Assembly: GCA_900045905.1 (NCBI GenBank)
Contig: FCNS01000020.1
Coordinates: 1 to 64,000, forward strand
Length of the DNA: 64,000 bases
From: Clostridiales bacterium CHKCI001
GTDB taxonomy: Bacteria > Bacillota > Clostridia > Lachnospirales > Lachnospiraceae
Direction: 5' to 3'
Part shown: piece by piece, positions 37,796 through 46,430 of the stretch
Numbering within the stretch: the stretch's first letter is position 1
How the letters are laid out: each line of letters begins with the position of its first letter
Position numbers and translations under genes: made by a program
Notes under the pieces: generated by a model
Databases searched by the model: none
What the model saw: only the letters and a program-made list of their open reading frames with translations
What the model was told of the DNA's origin: nothing

Positions 37796-38260
37796 ATGGG
37801 AAAAAGAAGATCAATTGTTTTTGCAATACTCTGGATTCTGATGTTTGTAACGGCAGGGGGTTTGACAGGATGTACAACAGAGAGCAGTCAAACAATGATA
37901 TCAACCGATGAGTCCGCTCTTGCCATTGACGAAGACGGTACCTATTCTAGTAAGGAGGAAGTTGCTTTATATATACATATATATGGGCATTTGCCATCAA
38001 ACTATGTTACAAAGCAAGAAGCAGAAGAGCAAGGATGGGATAATAGAGAAGGAAATCTTTGGGAAGTGCTTCCTGGAAAAAGTATTGGTGGAGACCGTTT
38101 TGGAAACTATGAAGAGCAGCTTCCGAAAGGGCATTCTTATAAAGAATGTGACATTGACTTTGATGGAGGGTATCGTAATGCAAAGAGGATTATCTATTCA
38201 GATGATGGGATGATTTTCTATACAGAAGATCACTATAATACATTTGAACAATTGTATTAA
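37796..38260 (+). CDS. Barnase-family ribonuclease with lipoprotein signal
   Basis: 154 residues. A signal sequence (MGKRRSIVFAILWILMFVTA) ends in the lipobox LTGC (Cys26), so the enzyme is probably exported and lipid-anchored. The rest is a guanyl-specific RNase of the barnase group: YVTKQEAEEQGW, LPGKSIGGDRFGN and KRIIYSDDGMIFYTEDHY. The barnase catalytic trio is preserved: Glu117 (KECD), Arg131 (KRIIYS), His146 (DHY). GGGAGGGACT precedes the ATG at 37796. A barstar-like inhibitor follows 21 bases later. Export plus a cytoplasmic inhibitor suggests an antibacterial or nutrient role. Confidence 0.92.
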   Translation: MGKRRSIVFAILWILMFVTAGGLTGCTTESSQTMISTDESALAIDEDGTYSSKEEVALYIHIYGHLPSNYVTKQEAEEQGWDNREGNLWEVLPGKSIGGDRFGNYEEQLPKGHSYKECDIDFDGGYRNAKRIIYSDDGMIFYTEDHYNTFEQLY

Positions 38261-38281
38261 ACGCTTTGAGGAGGAAATTTT

Positions 38282-38566
38282 ATGAATACGGTATATATTG
38301 ATACAAAACAGTTGAATACAGTTCAGCTACTTCAAGATTATTTAAAGCAGACATTGAATCTTCCATCTTACTATGGAGGAAATCTAGATGCTTTATATGA
38401 TGCGTTAACAACAATTCACGCAGATACAGAGATCTATATTTCCAAATATGAAAATAGTTTAGATAGAAGTTTTAACCGTTATATGGAGCGTTTTTTACGT
38501 GTATTACATGATGCAGAAATGGAAAATGAACATTTAACTGTTATTATAGATAAAACAGGAATCTAA
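38282..38566 (+). CDS. Barstar-family ribonuclease inhibitor
   Basis: 94 residues, acidic, no signal peptide. It contains the barstar hallmarks LPSYYGGNLDALYDAL (inhibitory loop and helix) and TVIIDKTG at the C-terminus. It protects the cytoplasm from the neighbouring barnase-like enzyme. GGAGGAAATTTT precedes the ATG. Followed by a terminator. Confidence 0.93.
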   Translation: MNTVYIDTKQLNTVQLLQDYLKQTLNLPSYYGGNLDALYDALTTIHADTEIYISKYENSLDRSFNRYMERFLRVLHDAEMENEHLTVIIDKTGI

Positions 38567-38581
38567 TTATTATTTAAGCAA

Positions 38582-38625
38582 ATAGTAGGTATCACTCTCT
38601 AATTTGTGACACCTACTATTTTTTT
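38582..38625 (+). terminator. Terminator of the barnase/barstar operon
   Basis: Stem ATAGTAGGTATCAC / GTGACACCTACTAT followed by T6. It lies between convergent genes and may also stop the ula operon from the other side. Confidence 0.85.
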
Positions 38626-38639
38626 CTATAAAAGGTTTT

Positions 38640-39572
38640 TTATATCCAATTTTTTATTTGCTGATAAATTCCTTCTCCATCCAGTTGATATTTGTGAAGC
38701 AGAGCAGTGGCTGAACCTGATTCGCCAAATACATCTTGTATTCCAAGTTTTAGCACTGGGGTTGGGTAATATGAACTTAATGTTTCACATACCGCACTTC
38801 CGAGTCCACCGATAACCGAATGTTCTTCTACTGTAACGACTTTTCCAGTAGATTGTGCTGCCTCAATAATTAGTGTTTCATCAAGTGGCTTAATAGTATG
38901 AATATTAATTAGTTTGGCGTGGATTCCATCTTGCTCTAACCGTTCTACAGCTTCTAGTGCAGAAGCCACGCATAATCCAGTGGCGATAATTGTGACATCA
39001 CTTCCCTCTTTTAATGTAATTCCCTTTCCTATCTCGAATTGATAGCTGTCTGGATCATTGATGACTGGAACAGCAAGACGTCCAAAACGAAGATAAACAG
39101 GTCCATCATGTTTGTAGGCAGCTTTCACTGCTGCACGGGCTTCTATATCATCGGCAGGATTAATGATCACCATTCCTGGAATGGTACGCATCAAAGCAAT
39201 GTCTTCATTACATTGATGTGTAGCACCGTCTTCCCCAACAGAAATACCTGCATGAGTAGCGCCAATTTTTACGTTTAAGTGAGGGTATCCAATGGAATTT
39301 CGAACTTGTTCAAATGCACGTCCTGCTGCAAACATTGCAAAGGTACTGGCAAAAGGAACTTTTCCCGTTGTAGCTAAACCTGCTGCAATACCCATCATAT
39401 TGCACTCTGCGATACCACAGTCAATATGGCGTTCTGGAAATTCTTTTTTAAAGATTCCCGTTTTGGTAGCAGCGGCAAGGTCAGCATCTAAGACAACTAA
39501 ATTTTCATATTTTTTTCCAAGCTCCACTAAGGCGTTACCATAGCTTTCTCTTGTAGCGATTTTTTTACTCAT
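38640..39572 (-). CDS. Transketolase, C-terminal subunit
   Basis: 310 residues: the pyrimidine-binding and C-terminal domains of a split transketolase. MSKKIATRESYGNALVELG, DCGIAECNMMGIAAGLA and GATHQCNEDIALMRTIP are typical. With the adjacent N-terminal subunit it moves two-carbon units between sugar phosphates. Last gene of the ula-type operon; its start overlaps the N-subunit stop by four bases. Confidence 0.93.
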   Translation of the reverse strand: MSKKIATRESYGNALVELGKKYENLVVLDADLAAATKTGIFKKEFPERHIDCGIAECNMMGIAAGLATTGKVPFASTFAMFAAGRAFEQVRNSIGYPHLNVKIGATHAGISVGEDGATHQCNEDIALMRTIPGMVIINPADDIEARAAVKAAYKHDGPVYLRFGRLAVPVINDPDSYQFEIGKGITLKEGSDVTIIATGLCVASALEAVERLEQDGIHAKLINIHTIKPLDETLIIEAAQSTGKVVTVEEHSVIGGLGSAVCETLSSYYPTPVLKLGIQDVFGESGSATALLHKYQLDGEGIYQQIKNWI

Positions 39573-40399
39573 AATGCTTCACCTGCCTTTTCTAAATCTG
39601 CCATTGCAATGGCGTATTCTTGCTCATTTGGAGCTTTTCCATGCCATCCAACTGAATTTTCCATAAAGGACACGCCCTTTCCTTTTGTGGTTTTCATAAT
39701 AATTGCAGTTGGAAATCCTTTTATATTTCTAGCTTCTTGGAATGCATTCTTTAATTGGTTAAAGTCATTTCCATTTTCTACATTGATAACATGAAATTGG
39801 AACGCTTCAAATTTTTTGTCAATTGGGTATGGAGAGCAGACATCGGCAATGGTTCCATCAATCTGCAAACCATTGTTATCTACAATAACAACAAGATTGT
39901 CCAGTTTTCTATGACCAGCAAACATCGCTGCTTCCCAAACTTGACCTTCCTGAATCTCTCCATCTCCAAGCAGAGTATAAACACGATAATTGTCATGGCT
40001 CAGTTGGGCTGATAAAGCCATTCCAACTGCTGCCGAGATTCCTTGTCCTAACGAACCACTGGACATATCCACACCTGGGATATGTTTCATATCTGGATGA
40101 CCTTGTAGATAGGAACCTAAATGGCGAAGTGTTTTTAAATCTTCTACTGGAAAGTATCCTCTTTGTGCAAGTGTGGAATAAAGACCTGGAGCAGTATGAC
40201 CTTTAGAAAGTACAAATCGGTCACGGTCTGGTTTTTTTGGGTCGTTTGGGTCAATATTCATTTCTTCAAAATATAAATATGTAAATAGATCAGCGGCAGA
40301 TAAAGAGCCACCTGGATGTCCAGCTTTGGCATGATAAACAGCGGTTACGATGCCCTTGCGGACTTCTAATGCGATTTTTTGAAGTTCTAATATCGTCAT
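39569..40399 (-). CDS. Transketolase, N-terminal subunit
   Basis: 276 residues. TPP-binding motif LGDGEIQEGQVWEAA...VDNN with HPGGSLSAADL near the N-terminus (about 25-35). The open frame begins 22 codons upstream, but AAGGAGTAATCAT stands before the ATG at 40399. Paired with the C-terminal subunit. Together with the transaldolase it would feed D-xylulose-5-phosphate made by UlaF into glycolysis. Confidence 0.93.
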   Translation of the reverse strand: MTILELQKIALEVRKGIVTAVYHAKAGHPGGSLSAADLFTYLYFEEMNIDPNDPKKPDRDRFVLSKGHTAPGLYSTLAQRGYFPVEDLKTLRHLGSYLQGHPDMKHIPGVDMSSGSLGQGISAAVGMALSAQLSHDNYRVYTLLGDGEIQEGQVWEAAMFAGHRKLDNLVVIVDNNGLQIDGTIADVCSPYPIDKKFEAFQFHVINVENGNDFNQLKNAFQEARNIKGFPTAIIMKTTKGKGVSFMENSVGWHGKAPNEQEYAIAMADLEKAGEAL

Positions 40400-40412
40400 A
40401 TGATTACTCCTT

Positions 40413-41066
40413 TTATTCTCCAAAGACAGCAATATAGTCCGCTTGGAATTTTTTAATGCCAGCATCCGTTAATGGATGTTGAGTCATTTGTTCAAGTACA
40501 CCATAAGGTACCGTTGCAATATCGGCACCTGCTGCTGCACAATCAATTACATGGATTGGATTGCGAACACTTGCAGCAATGATTTCTGTCTGAATATCAT
40601 GGATGGAGAAAATTTCGGCAATGGAACGAATTAAGTCAATTCCAGGAGTGCTGATATCGTCCAACCGTCCAAGAAATGGAGATACATAAGTTGCTCCAGC
40701 TCTAGCAGCCAATAATGCCTGTGCTGCTGAAAAAATTAATGTCACATTCGTTTTAATGCCTTCTGCATTTAATACTTTTACTGCCTTTAAACCTTCTATT
40801 GTCATTGGAATTTTAACAACCATATTTGGATGAATGGCTGCAATTGCACGGCCTTCTTCAATCATACCCTCCGCATCCACAGTAGTTGCCTTTACTTCTC
40901 CGCTGATTGGTCCGTCTACGATGGATGTGATCTCACGGATTACTTCATTAAAATCTCTGCCTTCTTTTGCAATTAAAGAAGGATTTGTTGTAACACCACA
41001 GATAATTCCCATATCATTTGCTTTTCGGATATCTTCTACCTTTGCTGTATCTACAAAAAATCTCAT
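40413..41066 (-). CDS. Transaldolase (small MipB/TalC type)
   Basis: 217 residues, TIM barrel. [26 protein letters not shown] and VVKIPMT (Schiff-base Lys85) mark the small transaldolase/fructose-6-phosphate aldolase family. AAAGGAGCGAAAAGC precedes the ATG at 41066, seven codons inside the frame. Placed between UlaF and split transketolase, so it is likely a true transaldolase of the pentose shunt; an aldolase activity cannot be excluded. Confidence 0.9.
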   Translation of the reverse strand: MRFFVDTAKVEDIRKANDMGIICGVTTNPSLIAKEGRDFNEVIREITSIVDGPISGEVKATTVDAEGMIEEGRAIAAIHPNMVVKIPMTIEGLKAVKVLNAEGIKTNVTLIFSAAQALLAARAGATYVSPFLGRLDDISTPGIDLIRSIAEIFSIHDIQTEIIAASVRNPIHVIDCAAAGADIATVPYGVLEQMTQHPLTDAGIKKFQADYIAVFGE

Positions 41067-41096
41067 GCTTTTCGCTCCTTTTCTCAAAAAATGTTA

Positions 41097-41783
41097 TTAT
41101 TTCTGTCCATAATAAGCATTTGCACCATGCTTTCTGTAATAATGCTTATCCATTAATTCCTGTGGAGCAGGTTCCACATTTTTATTTATCATTTCACAGT
41201 GCGCTGCCATTTTCGCAACTTCCTCTAATACGACTGCGTTATGTACTGCCTCGTGTCCATCTTTGCCCCAAGTAAATGGTCCATGGTTTTTACAAAGTAC
41301 GGCAGGCATTGCTTCATAATCTTTATCTTTAAAATACTCTGTAATTAATACGCCTGTATTAACTTCATAGTTTTCTAATTCTTGTTTTGTCAAATTTCTG
41401 ACACATGGAATACCGCCATATAAATAGTCAGCATGTGTAGTTCCATAACATGGAATATCCCGTCCTGCCTGTGCCCAGCTTGTTGCCCAAGGAGAGTGAG
41501 TGTGAACAACACCGCCAATGGTTTTAAACTTTTTATATAATTCAATATGAGTTGCAGTATCCGAAGATGGACGGTAATTGCCTTCGATAATATTGCCTTC
41601 CAAATCTACAATCACCATATCTTCAGGACGCAGATTTTCATATTCTACACCGCTTGGTTTGATAGCAAAATATCCAGTTTCACGATCAATTTCACTTACA
41701 TTTCCCCATGTAAATGTAATTAAACCATATTTTGGAAGAAGCATATTCGCTTCATACACCCGCTTTTTTAACTGTTCTAACAT
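41097..41783 (-). CDS. ulaF: L-ribulose-5-phosphate 4-epimerase (UlaF/AraD type)
   Basis: 228 residues, the same length as E. coli UlaF. The class II aldolase fold has zinc ligands in VVHTHSPWAT (His94, His96) and ALCKNHGPFTWG, and substrate motifs GNVSEID and KPSG. It converts L-ribulose-5-phosphate to D-xylulose-5-phosphate, the last specific step of the ascorbate route. Within the ula-like operon UlaF is favoured over AraD. Confidence 0.9.
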   Translation of the reverse strand: MLEQLKKRVYEANMLLPKYGLITFTWGNVSEIDRETGYFAIKPSGVEYENLRPEDMVIVDLEGNIIEGNYRPSSDTATHIELYKKFKTIGGVVHTHSPWATSWAQAGRDIPCYGTTHADYLYGGIPCVRNLTKQELENYEVNTGVLITEYFKDKDYEAMPAVLCKNHGPFTWGKDGHEAVHNAVVLEEVAKMAAHCEMINKNVEPAPQELMDKHYYRKHGANAYYGQK

Positions 41784-41819
41784 AATGGATTCCTTTCTTT
41801 TTTTGAGCCTAGACTTGGA

Positions 41820-42875
41820 TTAGGATTCTAGTGTATACATTGCGACTTCATCAATTTCACGATTTGCGGAAATAAGAATATCTTTTCCATCTTTTACATA
41901 ATGGAATACGTTAGCTGGCCCGCAGTCATGGTCAATGATTTCTGATTCATATTGTTGTGTATTTATGTTATAAGTAAATACGATAAGATTGCGTTCTCCC
42001 TTTCTATGTCCGATTACTACACTTGGTTTTCCACATAATTCACCGCCATAAATTGCATGAGTAAATTCAGCAGTTTTTTCATATTCGTATACTTTTTCAA
42101 ATACACCATCTACTTTTTTATAAATAGAAATTTGATCTCCATGGAATGGAGATAATACAGCTAATTCTTTTTCACCATCTTGATCCATATCCACGAGCAC
42201 TGCATCACTTGCAGCACTGGAAATTAATTCTTTGATTTCCCAGCTTCCATCTGGATTTTCTGGAGGAATAAACTGAAATACCCCACAGTCAGCAGAAATG
42301 ATACAAGTATCTATTTCATTTTCACGAATTCGATAATAGCCATGATTTTTTAACATATTGTCTTTTAATACGGTGAGTGGAAGCTGATTATTTTCATTAA
42401 ATTGACTTAAATCATCTGGAAGTACCGCAGCGTATACTTTACCTGGCATCGACCAATCTTCTTTGTATTCGTGTCCAGACTTTAATGCACATGCAATCAG
42501 ATAATGAACGCCATTTCTTTCAACAATATCAAAACGATGTACATGAGGAAGTTCTACTAAGGTACGTACTTCCCAATGACCTTTTTCGATTGGAGTGACA
42601 ATCACAATTTTAGCTTTTTTGGAATCATTTGGAGAATAAAATTTATGAGTTGCTAAAAATTGTCCATTCGTTCCAGGAACTTGAACCATACTCATAACTC
42701 CGCCTGGTTCTGACCATACTGTATCCACTTCATTGCCATCTAAGTCAAATAAGAGGCAGCGATCTATCTTTTCTGCTGCAACAAGAAAATAATCGTTAGT
42801 ATTATAGTGCAGCGGTGCAATGGAATAGCACTTGGTTAAATTAGAAATAACCTTTTTTTCAACTTTCATATTCAA
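41820..42875 (-). CDS. Uncharacterised propeller-like protein in the ula operon
   Basis: 351 residues, no signal peptide. The sequence is made of repeated beta-rich units with small turn motifs (LFDLDGNEVDTVW, LVDMDQDGEKELAVL, FTYNINTQQYES), giving FG-GAP/VCBS-like blades and a likely six- or seven-bladed propeller. DMDQDGE could bind calcium. It lies between ulaF and ulaE, exactly where a ula operon often has ulaD, but is not a TIM-barrel decarboxylase. A lactonase, mutarotase or binding role can be imagined; I do not recognise a characterised relative. Confidence 0.75.
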   Translation of the reverse strand: MNMKVEKKVISNLTKCYSIAPLHYNTNDYFLVAAEKIDRCLLFDLDGNEVDTVWSEPGGVMSMVQVPGTNGQFLATHKFYSPNDSKKAKIVIVTPIEKGHWEVRTLVELPHVHRFDIVERNGVHYLIACALKSGHEYKEDWSMPGKVYAAVLPDDLSQFNENNQLPLTVLKDNMLKNHGYYRIRENEIDTCIISADCGVFQFIPPENPDGSWEIKELISSAASDAVLVDMDQDGEKELAVLSPFHGDQISIYKKVDGVFEKVYEYEKTAEFTHAIYGGELCGKPSVVIGHRKGERNLIVFTYNINTQQYESEIIDHDCGPANVFHYVKDGKDILISANREIDEVAMYTLES

Positions 42876-42888
42876 TTGTATGCTCCTT

Positions 42889-43743
42889 TCATGCAGCTGG
42901 ATTTTGACGATTTAATATTTGTGAAAACATATTATGGGCAAAAACTAAATCATCTTTCCAATTCGGATTTCCTATGTACCAAAACTCTGTCACAAATTTA
43001 CGTACACCTAGTTTCCAAGCAGTATGAATTGCCTGTTCAAAGTTAACATGACCAGTTCCAAATGGAATTTCACGGAATTTTCCAGGTACTGTCTCTTTTA
43101 AGTGCATTGCTACTAGACGTCCTTTTCCAATATAGAGGTCTTCCAATACATCGGTCTTATAAGAAACGGCAGCATTTGTTATGTTTCCGATATCTGGATA
43201 TACGTTTAAATAAATAGAATCTACGAGCGTAACATATTTCATAGCTTTTTCTACGGTATTCATAAATTCCGTTTCCATTGTTTCAAAGCCTAGAAGAACC
43301 CCTGCCTTTTCAGCCATATGTGCAGCTTTTTTTAAGTTTTGAAGAAAACGTTTTTTCGTCTCTAATGTAGAATCTTCATAATAAACATCATAACCTGCGA
43401 GTTGGATAATTCGGATTCCAAGATCTTCAGCAAGCTGAATTGCTTTTTGCATAATTTCCATTCCTCTTGCACAGATTTTTGGATCATTGCTGCCCAGAGG
43501 ATATTTGCGATGACCACTTAAACACATTGTTCGAATAGGAACGCCGATCTCGTTCATAGTTTGAACGAGATTCAAACGTTCTTCCATAGGCATATCCAAA
43601 CGTTTTAGCTTTTCCTCCGTTTCATCAATACTAATTTCTACAAAATCGAATCCAGCTTCTTTTGCAGCTTGCAGTTTTTCTCTCCAACTCAGAGAAGACG
43701 GCATGGATTTTTCGTACAGCCCAAGTGTATATGCCTTTCCCAT
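42889..43743 (-). CDS. ulaE: L-ribulose/L-xylulose-5-phosphate 3-epimerase UlaE
   Basis: 284 residues, equal to E. coli UlaE. Xylose-isomerase-like TIM barrel: LGLYEKSMP, FVEISIDETEEKL, TMCLSGHRKYPLGS and IIQLAGYDVYYE are characteristic, with metal-ligand positions in GFETMETEFMN and HLKETVPGKFREIPFG. It converts L-xylulose-5-phosphate to L-ribulose-5-phosphate for UlaF. Confidence 0.93.
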   Translation of the reverse strand: MGKAYTLGLYEKSMPSSLSWREKLQAAKEAGFDFVEISIDETEEKLKRLDMPMEERLNLVQTMNEIGVPIRTMCLSGHRKYPLGSNDPKICARGMEIMQKAIQLAEDLGIRIIQLAGYDVYYEDSTLETKKRFLQNLKKAAHMAEKAGVLLGFETMETEFMNTVEKAMKYVTLVDSIYLNVYPDIGNITNAAVSYKTDVLEDLYIGKGRLVAMHLKETVPGKFREIPFGTGHVNFEQAIHTAWKLGVRKFVTEFWYIGNPNWKDDLVFAHNMFSQILNRQNPAA

Positions 43744-43780
43744 AGTTTATACCGAGCCTTTCTTTTTTATTTTTTTAATG

Positions 43781-44083
43781 TTAAATCAATCCAATTTCTT
43801 TCATTTTCTGTTCGATTTCAGCAGCAGACATAATATTGCGGAGTCCAATGACTTTCGTACCTTTTTTCTCTGCTTCTTTAAACATGTTTGTAAAGTTCTG
43901 AGCACAGAATACAATATCAAATTGAGAAGCTGCACTCTTGCCTTCAGAAAGTGCACAGTGGTGAATTCTGCCTGGTTTAATTCCAACTTTTGTCAATACT
44001 TTCTGCAATGTCATTTTCATCATAAGGCTGGAGCCTGCTCCATTTGCACAACATACTAAAAAATTTAAATTATCTTTCTTCAT
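43781..44083 (-). CDS. ulaB: PTS ascorbate-type IIB component
   Basis: 100 residues. The phosphorylated cysteine is in FLVCCANGAGSS (Cys12 of CxxGxGSS). It passes phosphate from IIA (UlaC) to the substrate at IIC (UlaA). A separate protein, as in E. coli SgaB. Located just downstream of the IIC gene. Confidence 0.93.
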   Translation of the reverse strand: MKKDNLNFLVCCANGAGSSLMMKMTLQKVLTKVGIKPGRIHHCALSEGKSAASQFDIVFCAQNFTNMFKEAEKKGTKVIGLRNIMSAAEIEQKMKEIGLI

Positions 44084-44126
44084 CGTTCATTTTCCTTTCT
44101 ATATTCCAATTTTTTAAAAGTATAAA

Positions 44127-45611
44127 TTATTTTGCTTTCTTTGCTTTCATTTCTTTATAAGCTTCATAATCTTCTGTAATCTTAAAGTAACCTTCTTTAT
44201 CGAGGTGATATTGAATTTGAGGAATCAGAGCCAGTACGATAACGCAGATTACGATACCTGCATAGCTTAAGAACTTCATTACACCTGTCATAACAGGCCA
44301 TACAACTGCCCAATCCCACATGCCAATATATCCGCCATAAGCTGCCATTCCGACCCATCCTGCAATGAGTGCTGAACCAAATACTTGGCAGATACCTGAA
44401 ATAAATGGAAGAATTAATGCAGCCTTGATTCCACCTTTTTCATTGGCGAAAATAGCGATTGTAGCATTATCAAAAAATACTGGGACGAATCCGCATATAA
44501 CAAGTACAGGACTCTTTAATACAATTAAAGCAATGATTGCAAGAATCTGTCCAACAAACCCTGCTAAAAATCCAAGAGGGACTGCGTTTGCAGAACCAAA
44601 TCCAAAGATAACAGCACAGTCTACACCTGGAATAGAACCAGGAAGCAGGCGATCTGCAATACCTTGGAAGGATTGGGTTAATTCAGTTACGAATGTACGA
44701 ACGCCTAATTGTAAAATTGCAAGATATACTGCGAAATAGAAACAAGTTTCAATGATATAGAATACCATGCTGTCTCCTTCTGCTAAGAAGCCTCCTTCTA
44801 CTAAATAGTCTCTGCCGAGAATAATTAGAATAGCTCCGAAGAAGATTAACATTAAGATGGAAGTACAGACCATATTTTCATTGAAGATGGACATAAATCC
44901 TGGAAGTTCAATATCATCAATCTTCTTCATTTTTTTTCCATTTTTCTTTTTCCCAAATAGTTTTTCAGCAAGCCAGTAGTTTAATGCAATACCAAACATT
45001 TGCTGATGGGCAAGACAGAAGCCTGCTCCATCGGAAACTTCCTGACAAGGTTTAATTGTAAGATTTGCACCCACTGCCCAATACATACCTAAAATAACTG
45101 CCATTACGATTAACATAGCGAGATTGTTATTCAGTAAAAATGGACAAGCAAACATAATTAACCAATAAGCGATTGCAGATTGCTGCACTTGGACATGACC
45201 AGTCGTGAACAATGCACGGATTTTTGTATATTTACTGAAACGTACTAATAAGATGTTAACAATGAATGCGATTAATAACAGCACCATTGCCTGTCCAAAC
45301 CCTTTTCCAAATACTTCTTCGACCCCAGCTGTTACAGCGTTTTGTCCAAAGTATGGGTCAATTACCATTGCATCCAAATTAAAACGATCTTTCAATCCAG
45401 TTAATACTGGACGGAAATTTTCAACAAGTCCATTCGAACCAACCGTTAAGATAAAGTATCCAACAATGGCTTTAATACCTCCAGCCAGTACGTCGTACCA
45501 TGGCTTTTTTAAAAGTATGTATCCAATGATAACGATTAATCCAATCATGAATGCTGGTTTTTGTAAAATATTTGCTGCGAAATATTCCCATATATTCAAT
45601 AAGATACTCAT
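44127..45611 (-). CDS. ulaA: PTS ascorbate-type IIC permease
   Basis: 494 residues with about 11-12 membrane helices, of the AG (ascorbate-galactitol) superfamily. Typical parts are LVRFSKYTKIRALFTTGHV, ACPFLLNNNLAMLIVMAV and LPGSIPGVDCAVIFGFG. Imports and phosphorylates L-ascorbate or a related anionic sugar with UlaB/UlaC. The cytoplasmic tail after residue 470 is Lys-rich. Slightly longer than E. coli UlaA. Confidence 0.94.
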   Translation of the reverse strand: MSILLNIWEYFAANILQKPAFMIGLIVIIGYILLKKPWYDVLAGGIKAIVGYFILTVGSNGLVENFRPVLTGLKDRFNLDAMVIDPYFGQNAVTAGVEEVFGKGFGQAMVLLLIAFIVNILLVRFSKYTKIRALFTTGHVQVQQSAIAYWLIMFACPFLLNNNLAMLIVMAVILGMYWAVGANLTIKPCQEVSDGAGFCLAHQQMFGIALNYWLAEKLFGKKKNGKKMKKIDDIELPGFMSIFNENMVCTSILMLIFFGAILIILGRDYLVEGGFLAEGDSMVFYIIETCFYFAVYLAILQLGVRTFVTELTQSFQGIADRLLPGSIPGVDCAVIFGFGSANAVPLGFLAGFVGQILAIIALIVLKSPVLVICGFVPVFFDNATIAIFANEKGGIKAALILPFISGICQVFGSALIAGWVGMAAYGGYIGMWDWAVVWPVMTGVMKFLSYAGIVICVIVLALIPQIQYHLDKEGYFKITEDYEAYKEMKAKKAK

Positions 45612-45628
45612 TCGTATTCCCCTTTCTG

Positions 45629-46090
45629 TTATTCATTACAAAGAAAACGTTTCTCAAGTTCCAGTAAATCTTCTGGAGAGCATGCTTTTGTAAGCTCTGA
45701 TAATAATGATTCATTCATTAATAAGTCGGATAAACGGGACATATTTTTTAAATGCTGTTCCGAATCACAAGATGCAAGAGTAAAAAATAATTGTGCATCC
45801 ATTTCTGGATTTCCAGGTTCAAAACTGACTGGTTGATTTAATTTCATAAAACCGATTGCGGTTTTATGAACTCCTACTGCACCTTCTTGAGAGTGGGGCA
45901 TAGCAACATTTGGCATAATAACAATATACGGTCCATATTTCTCAACACATCGAATAATATCCTCTTTATAGTTGGATTCTATCGTACCATCTGCTTCTAA
46001 TGATTCACAGCTCATACGGATTGCCTCTTTCCAATCACTGGCACTTTCTGCAAATTTATAGTGATTCATTTCCACAAACTCTTTTAACAT
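45629..46090 (-). CDS. ulaC: PTS ascorbate/mannitol-type IIA component
   Basis: 153 residues. The active histidine is in IVIMPNVAMPHSQEG (His66). It takes phosphate from HPr. The start at 46090 (MLKEFVEMNHYKF) follows GAAAGGTTAGAAAG and gives the normal length; the frame extends 14 codons upstream. It begins 340 bases downstream of ulaG because a palindromic repeat fills the gap. Confidence 0.92.
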   Translation of the reverse strand: MLKEFVEMNHYKFAESASDWKEAIRMSCESLEADGTIESNYKEDIIRCVEKYGPYIVIMPNVAMPHSQEGAVGVHKTAIGFMKLNQPVSFEPGNPEMDAQLFFTLASCDSEQHLKNMSRLSDLLMNESLLSELTKACSPEDLLELEKRFLCNE

Positions 46091-46204
46091 AGTTCTTTCT
46101 AACCTTTCTTTTTTACACGTTTTTCTCATCATTCCGCATACTCATACGGGTTAGGTAGTCTAATGTCCAGTTAGCATAAGGGATAAATCCCTTAGTTGTC
46201 TGTC

Positions 46205-46430
46205 CATTGACGACACTTTTATAGTAAACTTCCATGCCCGCTTTGCGGGCACCACCATGATATAAAAGTCGATTGCTCCGCACTTTAGTGCTCCCGCAAT
46301 CACCACCTGTATTCACAATCCGAGCTGTCGCTCTCCTTGTTCATATAGGTCAGCCCGTCCAATATCCATGAACCATTCCGTGTAAAACACGGTCTGGTTC
46401 ATGGCTGCTGTCCGGGACTTTTATAGTAAA
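46205..46430. repeat. Dispersed palindromic repeat, long copy R3, inside the ula operon
   Basis: About 225 bases bounded on both sides by ACTTTTATAGTAAA (46215-46228 and 46418-46430 region). It holds the hairpin ATGCCCGC-TTT-GCGGGCA, then CCATGAACCA / TGGTTCATGG enclosing CCGTG-TAAAA-CACGG (46368-46406). A similar long copy lies at 49964-50150. In mRNA it would form a large structure between ulaG and ulaC. Confidence 0.85.

Noticed and set aside
40413-41066. Missing UlaD could be this TIM-barrel protein
   Set aside because: It has the transaldolase motifs GVTTNPSL and VVKIPMT and none of the KGPDC/OMP-decarboxylase motif (DxKxxD).
46113-46316. 67-codon frame on the minus strand
   Set aside because: It lies inside the dispersed repeat R3, follows its palindromic hairpin and has no ribosome site; similar copies of the repeat do not keep the frame.
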